DNA of 64,000 nt from Bacillus sp. HMF5848 (GCF_003944835.1 NZ_RWIV01000001.1:2527001-2591000); one strand, 5' to 3'. Shown: positions 46,701 through 56,117, numbered from the stretch's first letter. The notes: a model not told the origin generated them from the letters alone. A program made the numbers and translations.

Positions 46701-49460
46701 CAAACCATTTTCAATTGAATTCCATAAATCCATTAGCTTTGGAGGAGTGTTGTCTGATTCTAACAATTTTTTTATTTGTTCTTTCCTATTTACTGGAAGA
46801 AAACCACCTTGTAGATACGCCTGTATTAGCATAGCCTGACTTTCATTACTATAAAAATATTCTTCAGCCTCAGAAGATTCCGATTCAGTTAAGGATTCCC
46901 CTTTTAATTGTTTTATATAAGATTTCATTGGATTCTTCTGGTTATTCATAGCGGTTACAACTATATATCTCAAAATATGATAATAATGATTCAGTTCGAT
47001 TTTTGCAGATAGTTTAGCAGCATCTTGCCTACTATCAGAAAATAGAACAGCTTTAGGGGTTTCATTACTTGGCAGTTCTCTCATTAAAGAATCCAACATA
47101 ACTTGTGCTATCATATCAAAACCAGTTCTTTGACCTCTTATAGGGGATCGTGTTCTTTTTGTACTTTCTAAAGGTTCTTTTTTCTTTATTTCTGGATTCT
47201 TTGACTCCCAATCATCTGAACAATTAGGGCACTTTATTGGAAATGCAGGCATTTTATTGAGTTGAATCGTGTCCACGTTATCTTGTTGATTTTTTTTCCC
47301 TTTAATATTATATAAATGTATATTAGGGTTGTTATAGCTGTCGTTTACAATTTTCCCTAATTGCGGTTGGTATTCTACTTTGGACCAGGAAAATTGTAGC
47401 TCCCTTTTAGTGTTAGAGCCATCATAATATGTTCTTAGCCACGGCTTAATATCTTCATCAATATCTAGTGAAGGCCAAAACAATGCATATTCACCATATT
47501 TTTTTGTAAATGGAACCTTGTCAGGCAATGATTCTAAATTTGGATAATCTGCAGTTAAATAAAATACTCCTTCTTCTTTATCATAGCTTTTATAACCTCC
47601 TAAAAACGAATCCCCACAGTTTTGACAATAATAAAAATCCAAAACTCTAGAACCACAATTACATTGAACTTTTGGCTGATTATATAGTTTTCCTATTTCT
47701 CTACCTTCGTATCTGTATTTCACATCAACAGCTGAACAATTAGGATTTGAACAAGCCCATAAACCCTGAAAATTTCTAAAAAACAAATGTGTTCTTAATG
47801 GTATAACCACTTCTCCATTTTTTCTGGATTTAATAATAGCTTGAAGGAGTCCACCTATATGTTTCATTGATGGATTTAATCCAAATATTCTTTTTTCAAG
47901 AACTTTTATAGAAGTTGGTTTTGTGCATACATTTAGAAATTCGTGCAAAATACCAGAGTTATCTAGGGCTTGAAACAGTGATTCATCTACATTTTCACTA
48001 TCAAAACTAACCCCAAATTCATTACAAAGATATTTAACTGCATGACTATATTCAAGATTACTAATATCGTAGTATTTACTAAAAGAATCCAAAGAGCTTT
48101 TATAGCTCTCGCTCTTTTGGAATATATTAGATTCTTCTCTATCACCTGAGATAATTTCAAATTTTTCAATTGGAATTCCAAAGAAATCCTCTAGAAATTC
48201 TTTTCCGGTTTCATCTAAAGAGGCACTTGTAGCTAGTACTCTCAATTGTGGGCTATCCGGCGTTAATCCAATCCGATTCAATAATGCTCTAATTACGTAG
48301 GAAACCTCTGTTCCTGCAGTTCCACGGTAGGTATGTAATTCATCTAAAATCAAATAAAAAATGTTATTTGAATCTTCTTTTAACCATTTTTTTGTTTTTT
48401 CAAACATCTTTTGCTCAATAGTTCTCGTTAAAATAATATTTAACATGCTGAAATTTGTGATTAAGATATCCGGCGGATATTCTTGCATATCCCACCTAGA
48501 AAATAGCTCAGCTCCATTAATCTGATTAATATAAGTTAACTTTTCATGATACTTTTCTTTAAGTTTACCTTTTATTTGCTGGATATCGTTTTGATTCCAG
48601 ATTGTTGACTTAAGCTGATATCCGCTTATATCACCTTGTAATTCAATTTTTAATTTTTGTTTTAAATGATTGTTGGGACTATTACTTATAGAATCAATTA
48701 ATCTATTAAAGTGTTCAGCTAATTCATTTTGTTTTCTGTTTATCTGCTTAAAATTACCTCTTAATTTTTTGGACTTATTTATATCTGAAGGATCACCTGG
48801 GACTGGCGTTTTTCCTGTATATCTGCCAAAATATATTCTATTTCCATTTCTATTTTGATCAAGCCAGTTTTTTGCATGCTCGCTATCCAGAGCTTTTCGT
48901 AATCTTACTAATTGATCTTCAACCAATGCATTTAAAGGATACAATACCAAGCCTCTGATTGCTGCTGAACGATGTTCATTTTCACGTATTGGTTTCCATT
49001 TGTTTTGTAAATTCCACCAAGAAGGTTCTTTTTCTTTCGGCTTATCCCATTTTTTAGCTTCCTCTAAAATGTTAGCTATTAAAGGAAGTAAAAAACTCTC
49101 TGTTTTACCTGAACCTGTTCCTGAGGTAACTACAATATTTTTCTTATCAATTAATACTTTTTCAAAAGCGTGATATTGATGTAAATGTAGATTATGATCC
49201 TTATTAAATAGTCCTCTATTTGCAAAATCCCCAAAATCAGTAGACCAGCCTATTGATTTACAAGCTTCCCTAACATTTTTGTTTGAACTCTTAAAATTCG
49301 GCATAGCTTCAATGTAAGGATATTGATATATATTTCCTTCCTCTTCTAATATTTCTTTACGTTCTTCCATCAATTTTTCATGTCCTAAGGCAAATGGGCT
49401 ATCCATATACCTAATAAACATTTCTTTCATTCTCGTAAATATACCAATAATATCTTCCAT
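43800..49460 (-). CDS. Giant DEAD/DEAH helicase with DUF1998, DruE-like
   Basis: 1886 residues, AAGGTGGTG before the ATG. SF2 core: Walker A VVTSGTGSGKTESFL (about residue 112), motif II LILDELHTYRG (about 371), motif III VLATSAS, and motif VI RFNYQQRVGRCGRRG (about 1225). Insertions include several zinc-binding clusters (CSNPNC, CNCG, CQNCG, CQKCG, CRNC, CPSCE). The C-terminus is a DUF1998 domain with HTCDSSCYECLRTYENMGYH and LDWRIGLD. Length, core and DUF1998 end match Druantia DruE; MrfA and DISARM DrmA/DrmB are related but shorter or split. It lies between a large unknown protein and a type II endonuclease in one operon. Confidence 0.82.
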   Translation of the reverse strand: MEDIIGIFTRMKEMFIRYMDSPFALGHEKLMEERKEILEEEGNIYQYPYIEAMPNFKSSNKNVREACKSIGWSTDFGDFANRGLFNKDHNLHLHQYHAFEKVLIDKKNIVVTSGTGSGKTESFLLPLIANILEEAKKWDKPKEKEPSWWNLQNKWKPIRENEHRSAAIRGLVLYPLNALVEDQLVRLRKALDSEHAKNWLDQNRNGNRIYFGRYTGKTPVPGDPSDINKSKKLRGNFKQINRKQNELAEHFNRLIDSISNSPNNHLKQKLKIELQGDISGYQLKSTIWNQNDIQQIKGKLKEKYHEKLTYINQINGAELFSRWDMQEYPPDILITNFSMLNIILTRTIEQKMFEKTKKWLKEDSNNIFYLILDELHTYRGTAGTEVSYVIRALLNRIGLTPDSPQLRVLATSASLDETGKEFLEDFFGIPIEKFEIISGDREESNIFQKSESYKSSLDSFSKYYDISNLEYSHAVKYLCNEFGVSFDSENVDESLFQALDNSGILHEFLNVCTKPTSIKVLEKRIFGLNPSMKHIGGLLQAIIKSRKNGEVVIPLRTHLFFRNFQGLWACSNPNCSAVDVKYRYEGREIGKLYNQPKVQCNCGSRVLDFYYCQNCGDSFLGGYKSYDKEEGVFYLTADYPNLESLPDKVPFTKKYGEYALFWPSLDIDEDIKPWLRTYYDGSNTKRELQFSWSKVEYQPQLGKIVNDSYNNPNIHLYNIKGKKNQQDNVDTIQLNKMPAFPIKCPNCSDDWESKNPEIKKKEPLESTKRTRSPIRGQRTGFDMIAQVMLDSLMRELPSNETPKAVLFSDSRQDAAKLSAKIELNHYYHILRYIVVTAMNNQKNPMKSYIKQLKGESLTESESSEAEEYFYSNESQAMLIQAYLQGGFLPVNRKEQIKKLLESDNTPPKLMDLWNSIENGLVNLGVNPGGYENSVTENGGYKWIQLYDWSNMEHPSLKIEDLPNDLKLLRDDIMRSLRDNVLANVLFSQRKRDLESLCLAKITTDIDIILAEELGMSSDFWRQLVDSSIRILGGLRRYDLNRAPSDSPPSILKKYWNAVAKAHKLNDKEISLVATRIFENLKGVKDYLITSDELFVLPAKGMVYVCQKCGRNHLHASCNVCTDCYSPLVEKNLSEISLNDYYRYLTEDSKTYRRFHSEEMTGQTDSEVSSKRQQLFQAIYDSSDIPLVDEIDILSVTTTMEAGVDIGSLRMVAMSNMPPQRFNYQQRVGRCGRRGSALSVSLTLCRGRSHDDWYFDNLDKMTGDPPPQPYIDVKSKKIFSRVLFKEMLFHAFKDTGLIGKIDGGNSVHGEFGYKEDWVNYKEEIQTYFESREGKACLNEVVGCLSYQSKVSEGEKEELKEYIVSGKLVNEINMVSMDSKYSSNFLSENLASAGLLPMFGFPTRVKLFHHEKRSRYTPPHLLNSGTVDRDLEIAISEYSPGSEIIKDKAKHKSAGIAHYWIRGNQIVAEENPLGDIRKVALCRNCHILFDDESLFPDKCPSCESELGESTDYAFRSIPISEPQGFRSEWIKRDYKEDFEWSSRSSIPRLADDEKINENKKTIFNISYNSQEGNVYSINDNYGELFTFQKAKSSFDGWIEASTVGKDGFSPYLTDIRKSVALSSIKNTEVLLISPKQVSKGITFNPTNLGVKAGLISFGYLFRRVATSILDVDADELQVGIRSKVDNIQENTVGQIFLADTLINGAGYSKHLANSEILEEIMVDLTEEYSNIPKLKGHTCDSSCYECLRTYENMGYHPILDWRIGLDVAKLLKEPTFVPYIDIKWKRLVQNSIEGIMKNYQGTQHEWITGIPVLTLPFSDGKLSIIIVHPFVEKRDRKNFSDQLLEITTNLEIMGHKVLNYDIFDLIRRPTWVIMDAIEKKNNNDILIW

Positions 49461-49481
49461 ATATTCACCACCTTGTAATTA

Positions 49482-52253
49482 TTAAATAAAGCGTAAATCA
49501 AACCCCAATTTATGAGCTAAAGGTACTGCAATTTCATGAGGAACATTATAGTAGACTCTATAATTACCAAGTTCCACAGAACATTGGCCTACACAAGATG
49601 TTAATACTCTTTCATAAAGTTCTGGTAGTTGATACTCCGTCTTAATTTTCAATAAATAATTTTTATATTCAAAAATTGGAAGTCTTTTTTGATAAGCTAA
49701 ATAGAGTTTTGCAATCTCTCTATCCAACTTAATAAATTCATTATTAGAAATTTCATAAAGGCATAAATGATGTCCGAACCTATTTGAATATGTTCTCAAC
49801 TGGGATTTTAATTTATCTCTCCACCGATGACTAAATAAATCCCAACCCTTTACTGTCCAGTAGTTATTCCTATTAGTTGGTTCTGAATATATTGGTGCAT
49901 CCTTAATGTAATCAGATAAAACCGGTAAACATCTTAGTAAATCATATGCAAAATAATCAACACCCCAATTGAACTTTATATTGGTGGAATTTAAAAATTT
50001 TGTTAATGTTTCGATATTCTCACCTAATAAATAAATAGATGAAGGTTCATATTCAATATTTGGGATTGAGAATATAAATTTTATCTTACTGTTACTAAGC
50101 TTTCTTAGTTGTTTTATAGATTGTCTTGTTCTACCTCCTGTAAGGTAAACTATTGGATCTTTTGAAGGAAGTACGGAAACTGAAGTAGGTATCACTTTCC
50201 AAAAATATTTGATTGTGTCTCCATCTCTCAAAAATTCGACAAAACCTAATTGCGAAAGTTTTTGCCTAACTATATAGGCTTTTAAGCCAAGATTTTCAAA
50301 CCCAAAACACCATTTAATACCTTTTAGAAATGCATCCCAATTTCCTTGTTTTTTTATTGTAAGGTATTCAAAGAAAATATCTATTGGTCTAATTTTATCT
50401 GTTTGATTATCCTCAAAATCAACAAAATTAACTCCAATATCTAAATAGGATCTATCTAAATTGAATGGCATAGCGTTAATAAATCTAGGAATAGTTTGGG
50501 TGGAAGTTTTATTTCCATTATTTAAATAAGCCTTATATCCCATTTGTTTAAATGGCCTTGGGTAACTTTCTATTGAGTTATAAATATATGTTCCTGCAAT
50601 AGTAAGCTCTCCATCAGAGAATTTTTTCGGCTCAAAGCTTTCAAATTCAATTAAGTTCTCATGATTATTTCTTAGAAGAATACTCTTCTCTATGTTATTA
50701 AAACTTATTTTATATATTTGAGAATTTTTAATATTTAGTTCTTTAAAGTCTATTAATCCATCTCCATCTATTAAGCTAAACAATGCATTCCCATTTATAT
50801 AAACAGTTGTTTTAGGCTTAGTTAATATAGAAATAATTGGCGGTGCGTCAATAAGCCATTCCATATTCCCTACCTTTAAGCCGTCCAGAAACGTTAATTT
50901 ATCCTGTCCTCGACTCAAATTGTATCCGATTTTTTCATTACAAAGAGTTTCCTGCCTATTTATTCTAACAATTACACATCTCCATTCCTCTGGGAGATTA
51001 GCAAATAATTCGTTTTTATGCGGTAACTCATTTTTATCTATCCAGAATCTAACATCCGTTTCTTTTTCCTTTCTGAAAACTATTAAATGTTCTTGATTCT
51101 CAATCAATTCATTTCGGTTTATCCAAGCATTGACACCAATATCAATCCCTTTCCGCAAAACAAAGAGAGTTTTCCCTTTAAAAACAAGTTCAAGTTGTTC
51201 ATCTAGTACTATATATTTCTGGTCATATGAAATGGTGTCTATTTCTTTTATGGATATCTCTTTATAAAATGTACCATTTTTATAATGGAAATTCTTTAGT
51301 TTATTCTTTTCTAATTCATCTTGGAAGAAAAATTCCTCTTCTGCAATCGCAAAAAAACTAACTTTAACATCTGGATTAAAGAAGTTCTTTTTAGTATCTT
51401 TATCAATTCTAAGGAAAAGATTATATTTCTTGATATGTTTTACTGAATTTGTAAAAGTTTCTTGATTTCGAATCAAATTGTTGTTAGTTCCATCCCAATT
51501 TTCGTATTCAAATAGAGTAGTATTAACAATTGCTTCTCTAATTCCCTTTTTATCTTGGAAAAACATACGAGACAAGCGGCTTATTTTTGGTGTTAAAAAC
51601 AGTTCAAGCTGTTCTGAGATTGTTTTACTATCAATTTTCAAATTAGGTCTGTACCCTGCCCAATGAAAAAACTCATAAAGTTCCTCTCGCTCTTTTTCCC
51701 TTATTAAACACTGGGATCTTGCATACCCTGTATATTTACTTCCGAAACTAAAAACATTTGTATATCCAAATTCCCCATGCCCCAATTTCTGCCACTCGAC
51801 TAAAAAGCCCCATAGTTCTTTTGTTTTCTTAAAAAAAGGGGGAATCCCTTCACCCTCCAAATCTAATAAATTTCTTAGTCTAAAATAGTAATTCCCTCCC
51901 CCTATCTTTTTGTCACGGTTAGTTTTCATCTTAGTAGCTGCTAAAACAGTTAAACACAAAACTGCAATAAAAGGGGGGAAACCAATCATGCCCTGGTTAT
52001 ACCATTTCCTCCCCCAAATATAAGCCCTTTCAAATAATCTATCAGGTTCACCTCTTCCATATGATCTAACGCTCTGACAAAATGAATTCATTGCTTCCTG
52101 TTTAGCCAAGCCAGCTATTTGTCCTAACTGTTCTATTAAATTCTCGTTCGTATATAAATAGATAATTTTATTTTTATTTTGTTCGTTGAAAAAAAATTCG
52201 CATAAAAGTTCATTCCATTCGTTATATGTTACTTGTGTAGATACTTTATTAAT
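49482..52253 (-). CDS. Large unknown protein upstream of the DruE-like helicase (DruH-position)
   Basis: About 923 residues. No ATG, GTG or TTG follows the strong site AAAGGAGGG; the codon at the right distance is ATT (52253), and TTG 52304 upstream has no ribosome site. There are no recognised motifs. Visible features are an N-terminal helical region with FERAYIWGRKWYNQGMIGFP, a long beta-rich Ig-like or nucleotide-free middle (many IN/YIN strands), and a helical C-terminus with SVELGNYRVYYNVPHEIA. Position directly before a DruE-like gene equals that of druH in type III Druantia, but identity is unproven. The stop is 21 bases before the helicase start. Confidence 0.75.
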   Translation of the reverse strand: MNKVSTQVTYNEWNELLCEFFFNEQNKNKIIYLYTNENLIEQLGQIAGLAKQEAMNSFCQSVRSYGRGEPDRLFERAYIWGRKWYNQGMIGFPPFIAVLCLTVLAATKMKTNRDKKIGGGNYYFRLRNLLDLEGEGIPPFFKKTKELWGFLVEWQKLGHGEFGYTNVFSFGSKYTGYARSQCLIREKEREELYEFFHWAGYRPNLKIDSKTISEQLELFLTPKISRLSRMFFQDKKGIREAIVNTTLFEYENWDGTNNNLIRNQETFTNSVKHIKKYNLFLRIDKDTKKNFFNPDVKVSFFAIAEEEFFFQDELEKNKLKNFHYKNGTFYKEISIKEIDTISYDQKYIVLDEQLELVFKGKTLFVLRKGIDIGVNAWINRNELIENQEHLIVFRKEKETDVRFWIDKNELPHKNELFANLPEEWRCVIVRINRQETLCNEKIGYNLSRGQDKLTFLDGLKVGNMEWLIDAPPIISILTKPKTTVYINGNALFSLIDGDGLIDFKELNIKNSQIYKISFNNIEKSILLRNNHENLIEFESFEPKKFSDGELTIAGTYIYNSIESYPRPFKQMGYKAYLNNGNKTSTQTIPRFINAMPFNLDRSYLDIGVNFVDFEDNQTDKIRPIDIFFEYLTIKKQGNWDAFLKGIKWCFGFENLGLKAYIVRQKLSQLGFVEFLRDGDTIKYFWKVIPTSVSVLPSKDPIVYLTGGRTRQSIKQLRKLSNSKIKFIFSIPNIEYEPSSIYLLGENIETLTKFLNSTNIKFNWGVDYFAYDLLRCLPVLSDYIKDAPIYSEPTNRNNYWTVKGWDLFSHRWRDKLKSQLRTYSNRFGHHLCLYEISNNEFIKLDREIAKLYLAYQKRLPIFEYKNYLLKIKTEYQLPELYERVLTSCVGQCSVELGNYRVYYNVPHEIAVPLAHKLGFDLRFI

Positions 52254-52344
52254 AATAATCCCTCCTTTTCTAACCAAAATATAACTATATTTAAAATGTA
52301 CCAAAAATAATGTGAAATATTTATAATTCTTAATTCTTTCTATG

Positions 52345-52420
52345 TTAGCTCATTTTTTCATTTTTCTTAATAATTTTTTCGTAGACACCTTTTTTTGAGC
52401 ATTATATCCCTCTGCTTCGA
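52345..52420 (-). pseudogene. 5' remnant of a second PLD-helicase gene copy
   Basis: The minus strand reads ATG-CTC-AAA, then, after a one-base shift in an A-run, KGVYEKIIKKN, matching MLKEGIYEEIINEK at the start of the 53492 gene. The sequence just upstream is also shared (direct repeat 52421-52486). Only about 15 codons remain. Confidence 0.65.
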
Positions 52421-52486
52421 TACATTAATAATTTCCATATATACAAAAGGAATCCTGCAAGAATTTGTTAAATTATGATGAGAATT
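52397..52486. repeat. Direct repeat of the PLD gene 5' flank, copy 1
   Basis: GAGCAT--TATCCCTC...TAATAATTTCCATAT...GGAATCCTGCA-GA-TT-TG-AAATT-TGA matches 53487-53576. The two copies flank the truncated PLD gene in direct orientation. Confidence 0.8.
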
Positions 52487-52487
52487 G

Positions 52488-53492
52488 TTATAAATGGGTA
52501 AAAAAAACTCCAGTATCGTCAGGCTGGATAGCAAACAAGAATGGAAGCGATTGGTCGGTCTGTTGTTTATTTTTTGATAGAGCACTCTTTAGGCGATTTT
52601 GATCGTCTTGATTTGTAGAATCAAAATGTTGAAACTCATTGTCATTCCAATAACTTTCAAAGGTCGCTTCAAATTTGCGTACAATGTCAAACGAGTCCTT
52701 TTCGGTTACTTTTATATTCCACTCAAGGCCTGACGTTAAAGCAGGATTTGATAGATTAGAAGATCCAATATAAGCTGTGCTAAAACCCGTTTCTCTTTTA
52801 AACAAGTATGCTTTTGCATGAAGCCTTGTTCGCTCCACGTCATACGATACTTTTATGTCTGTATTTGGGAGCCGACTTAGCTCATAAATGGCTTTATAAT
52901 CAGTCGCTTCCATATAAGATGTGGTAATGACACGGAGCTTTTTACCTGGTTGCGCTGTAAATGCTTCCAGCTCTTCCATAATGCAGCGTAACCCGCTCCA
53001 CTTGATAAAAGATACAAGCATATCAATGGAATCAGCCGTGAGAATTTCTTTTTTAAGCTCACCTAGCATATTTGGTTCATAATTTGATCCGGTAAATAAA
53101 GAGCTTTGCGAGATAGGGGTGATGGGTCGAATGACTTCGCCTTTACGGATACTACGCACGGAATTCATTTTTGAATAAATAGAAGTAAGAACTTCCCCTT
53201 CTTCTTCTATTTTCAGTGATTTGAATTCAGTCTCGTCCAGCTGCTCGCTTAGGACGTGAATGATGTCATTACATGTACGAATTTGATTGAGCAGCGCCTG
53301 CTTATCATCCGTTTCATTTTCACGAACATACGAAAGGGCCCGTCTTGTTATATTTGATATATATGAAGATAAAAGCTTTCTAGCTTCTTCTGTGTCTAGC
53401 TTTTCTGTACCTATATCAAACCCATCAAGGGTGGATAGCTCGTCTTTTAGCTTCTCGTTTATAATCTCTTCGTAAATACCTTCTTTAAGCAT
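52488..53492 (-). pseudogene. N-terminal part of a PLD-DUF3427-type helicase, 3'-truncated
   Basis: 334 residues. Residues 1-130 match the helical N-terminus of DUF3427-type helicases (MLKEGIYEEIINEKLKDELS) and 130-300 a phospholipase-D-like domain with the HKD-like catalytic motif RLHAKAYLFKRETGFSTAYI and GSSNLSNPAL. In full genes of this family a SF2 helicase and DUF3427 follow, about 950-1000 residues in total; here the frame ends soon after LPFLFAIQP, exactly where the helicase would begin. A nuclease-only product is possible, but truncation by rearrangement is more likely, given the flanking direct repeats. Confidence 0.7.
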
Positions 53493-53580
53493 ACTGTCCC
53501 TCCACGATCTAACATACTAATAATTTCCATATTAACAGAGGGAATCCTGCATGATTATGTGAAATTTTGACGATATATGT
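53487..53580. repeat. Direct repeat of the PLD gene 5' flank, copy 2
   Basis: TAAGCATACTGTCCCTCC...CTAATAATTTCCATATTAACAGAGGGAATCCTGCATGATTATG matches the copy at 52397-52486, covering the start codon and about 80 bases upstream of it. Confidence 0.8.
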
Positions 53581-53653
53581 TTTTCGACTGGCTGCGAAGA
53601 GCTGCTGAACAAAAGAATAAACTCGAGAATGTTCTGGAGTCGATTGATTTGCA

Positions 53654-54568
53654 TTATAAATATTGACCCAACCAAATCACAAACTTTGTTCTATTTCTTT
53701 CGTACCAGTCATTGCACACTAAAAATTTTTCGTTATTGATTACAATATAGTTCTTCCAATATCGATCGTAACCATTTATCTTTCTTTGGTCAGTCATAGG
53801 AATCCCACGTTGTACCCTTTTGAAAAAAGGGTAGTTTATATCAAAGGTATTTTTGCAATATTTTTCATCGCATAAAAATGAAACGGTTTCCGTTGTTAAT
53901 TTATTTTCTTTTATTAACCTAGTAATTGAATTTCTTACTAGCACACCTATTTTTCTCTCTACATGCACCGATGTTGCTTTAGTCTTTATACTTCTTTCTG
54001 CTTTTGTTTGTTGTGAAGTACTTTCGATTGTTGATGGATTTGCTGGATTAACTGCAGTCTCCTTCAATCTTTCATCATCAAAAATCTGACATTTAAACCG
54101 AAGACCAAGACGGATATATAGTTTATTTAACACTTCAATATAATGCTTTAATTGATTGTGTTCCTTTTGACTATTGGGAGATAACACAATTATTACCTGT
54201 CCTTTATCAACGCCGAAGTACCCATATAGCATCATTGAGGTCACTATTAAATCTCCAAGTACCTTTTCTAATCCATCTTTATTATTAGAAAAATTTATAC
54301 TATAAATGTTAGATACAACACCCTTTTTGATTGCGATTCCAAGCAACCCGATTTCACCCTGCCTTATTAAAGTCGTATAAGATTGCTGACTTTTAAAAAG
54401 GGACAGCTTGTACTTCTTAAAGAAATAACTATTGAGTTTCTCTATCATTCTATGTATTTTCACATCATTATTAATGTTCCATGAAACAGTAGAAGGCTTC
54501 CAATTCTTTTGGACCGTCTGACATTTTTTTGTGTCTCTCAGCCATGAGAGTAAGTCTGCAGTATCCAT
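53654..54568 (-). CDS. Unknown protein with conserved C-terminal WYE.NR motif domain
   Basis: 304 residues from ATG 54568 (AAGGAG 8 bases upstream). The N-terminal 200 residues are mixed alpha/beta (SLFKSQQSYTTLIRQGEIGL, VIIVLSPNSQKEHNQLKHYI), suggesting a nuclease- or sensor-like fold I cannot name. The C-terminal 90 residues (ITRLIKENKLTTETVSFLCD...FDINYPFFKRV...NDWYERNRTKFVIWL) look like an accessory domain seen at the ends of several bacterial proteins. It lies inside the defence island between a PLD remnant and a toxin-antitoxin pair, so a defence role is possible. Confidence 0.72.
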   Translation of the reverse strand: MDTADLLSWLRDTKKCQTVQKNWKPSTVSWNINNDVKIHRMIEKLNSYFFKKYKLSLFKSQQSYTTLIRQGEIGLLGIAIKKGVVSNIYSINFSNNKDGLEKVLGDLIVTSMMLYGYFGVDKGQVIIVLSPNSQKEHNQLKHYIEVLNKLYIRLGLRFKCQIFDDERLKETAVNPANPSTIESTSQQTKAERSIKTKATSVHVERKIGVLVRNSITRLIKENKLTTETVSFLCDEKYCKNTFDINYPFFKRVQRGIPMTDQRKINGYDRYWKNYIVINNEKFLVCNDWYERNRTKFVIWLGQYL

Positions 54569-54662
54569 ATAAAAAACTCCTTTTAGTTCTTGATTGGTAG
54601 TTATTGAATTCGACATTATATATAAATTACCTCCAAAATATTACATTTTGTAAATATAAAAT

Positions 54663-54691
54663 AGAGTGCGAATCAATAAATCTCGCACTCT
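54663..54691 (-). terminator. Terminator of the HTH/PIN operon
   Basis: AGAGTGCGA...TCGCACTCT stem, followed on the minus strand by ATTTTATATTT, about 80 bases after the PIN frame ends. Confidence 0.75.
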
Positions 54692-54771
54692 GTAATCAGT
54701 ATTCTTTTTAAAATGAAGATTCTCCCTTGACTTTGGAACTCGCTTTTAAATATCTTAAAGCTATTTTGATA

Positions 54772-55341
54772 TTAAGGACTTGTTAAATCTTTAAATAATG
54801 TACTTGGATGAATACGTTTAATCCTACCTATTTCAGATGGAAAACGGCGATGATTGGTTGTTAGTATGTAATCACATTCTTCTTGAATGGCTGTAATCCA
54901 GACATGGAAGTCATCTTGGTCAAACCGTCGGAGTGGCTCGGACATTTCTTGAGAGGAGGCTATTTCTTTTGCTTTTTCATGACTGCACCCGCTTAATTCT
55001 ACTAATACGTCTCCAATTGGCCGATGTTCTCGCATTATGGTCTCCACATTATATCTTCCAACTAAACTATTAACAGGCAACTCCATATAATGATTAAAAA
55101 TAGGAGACAAAAAAAGATTTATAAACCCTTCAATTTCTTGTTGTGTGTACACAACCCTTTTGTCCCCATTCCCTAATCCTTGAGTAGCATTACGAACAAA
55201 TTCAAATAAACAACACGAGAAATAACCGGTCGATACAAATTTGGGTTTCTTGCTGCTGTTAGAAGTTTACGATTGGCGCCATCAACTCTTAACGCCCCGC
55301 ATAACACCGTGGGATAAATATTTTGGGAGGGATGGGGGCAT
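54772..55341 (-). pseudogene. PIN-domain toxin gene broken by frameshifts
   Basis: The ATG (55341) overlaps the stop of the HTH gene as TGATG, the normal coupling for this toxin-antitoxin type. The expected PIN sequence is spread over frames: MPPSLPK at the start, then GANRKLLTAARNPNLYRPVI, and finally a long frame from 55152 with EIASSQEMSEPLRRFDQDDFHVWITAI and DYILTTNHRRFPSE (the acidic DDFH and Asn/His end of PIN). At least two shifts are needed. PIN toxins are RNases; this copy should be inactive. Confidence 0.7.
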
Positions 55342-56000
55342 CATAGATCAAATTCATCTATATCCCCCGCTTTCGTATTTTTTGCATCGATATGCTGGAG
55401 TAGTTGTTCTGCTTTCTCATCTTGATCTTCTGTCGTAATAAGGACATCCTTTGGGATTTTCCAATGTCCTCCATCGGTTTGATAGGCACCAGGAAATTTT
55501 CTTCTATCACACATGCGTCGGACTGTTTGATCACTTACACCTAATCGTTTAGCTACTTCTTTTGGTGTGTAATATAATGGTTCATCTTCTTCAGTTGAGA
55601 TCATTGCGGTCGAGAGTCGTTGTGACATAGATACAGACTTTTGACGTTGCCGTCTTAAAATTGATGCAATCAATTGTCTTTGAATAATTTTAGAGTCGGT
55701 TTCTGTAAGATTGCTTAATGCCTCAATATATTCAACAAAAAATTCATAGGCTTTTTCTTCTTCGTTTTGCACTAAATATTTGTTGATTTGTTTTTCAAGA
55801 TTTTTCAACATGTGAACATTTTCATTATCTGGAAGTCTTAATGGAATACTAGTAATCAAAGGTGTGAACATACCAACGTGACGTAATGATCGTTCAACGA
55901 CTGCTTTAAATACGACTTTTGCTTGTTCCGGATCAATGTTTGCAAGAGTGAGAATACTGTCCCACAATTTTTCTTGCTCTTGTTCTCTAACATCAAGCAT
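55341..56000 (-). CDS. Helix-turn-helix (MerR/excisionase-like) antitoxin-type protein
   Basis: 219 residues, AGGAGGTGATAGC before the ATG. The helical N-terminal region (to about 140) has no assignment. Residues about 143-195 form an excisionase/MerR-type HTH (YYTPKEVAKRLGVSDQTVRR, DGGHWKIPKDVL). This arrangement, HTH gene overlapping a PIN-domain gene, is a known type II toxin-antitoxin layout in Bacilli in which the HTH protein represses the operon and neutralises the toxin. The partner toxin here is broken while this gene remains intact. Confidence 0.85.
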   Translation of the reverse strand: MLDVREQEQEKLWDSILTLANIDPEQAKVVFKAVVERSLRHVGMFTPLITSIPLRLPDNENVHMLKNLEKQINKYLVQNEEEKAYEFFVEYIEALSNLTETDSKIIQRQLIASILRRQRQKSVSMSQRLSTAMISTEEDEPLYYTPKEVAKRLGVSDQTVRRMCDRRKFPGAYQTDGGHWKIPKDVLITTEDQDEKAEQLLQHIDAKNTKAGDIDEFDL

Positions 56001-56117
56001 GTGCTATCACCTCCTATTTCTATTATAAACCATATTACTTTACATATTCAACAAACGTGACAAACTCAACAATTTTTACACAATATTTCACAGTAGTTTA
56101 TATTATATAAAAAAAAG

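Noticed and set aside
43800-49460. MrfA/YprA DNA-repair helicase
   Set aside because: MrfA is about 750 residues. This protein is 1886 residues with several zinc-binding insertions and a defence context.
41611-53492. DISARM system (helicase, methylase, PLD protein present)
   Set aside because: DISARM has separate DrmA and DrmB. Here helicase and DUF1998 are in one 1886-residue protein, and the PLD protein matches the N-terminus of DUF3427-type helicases rather than DrmC.
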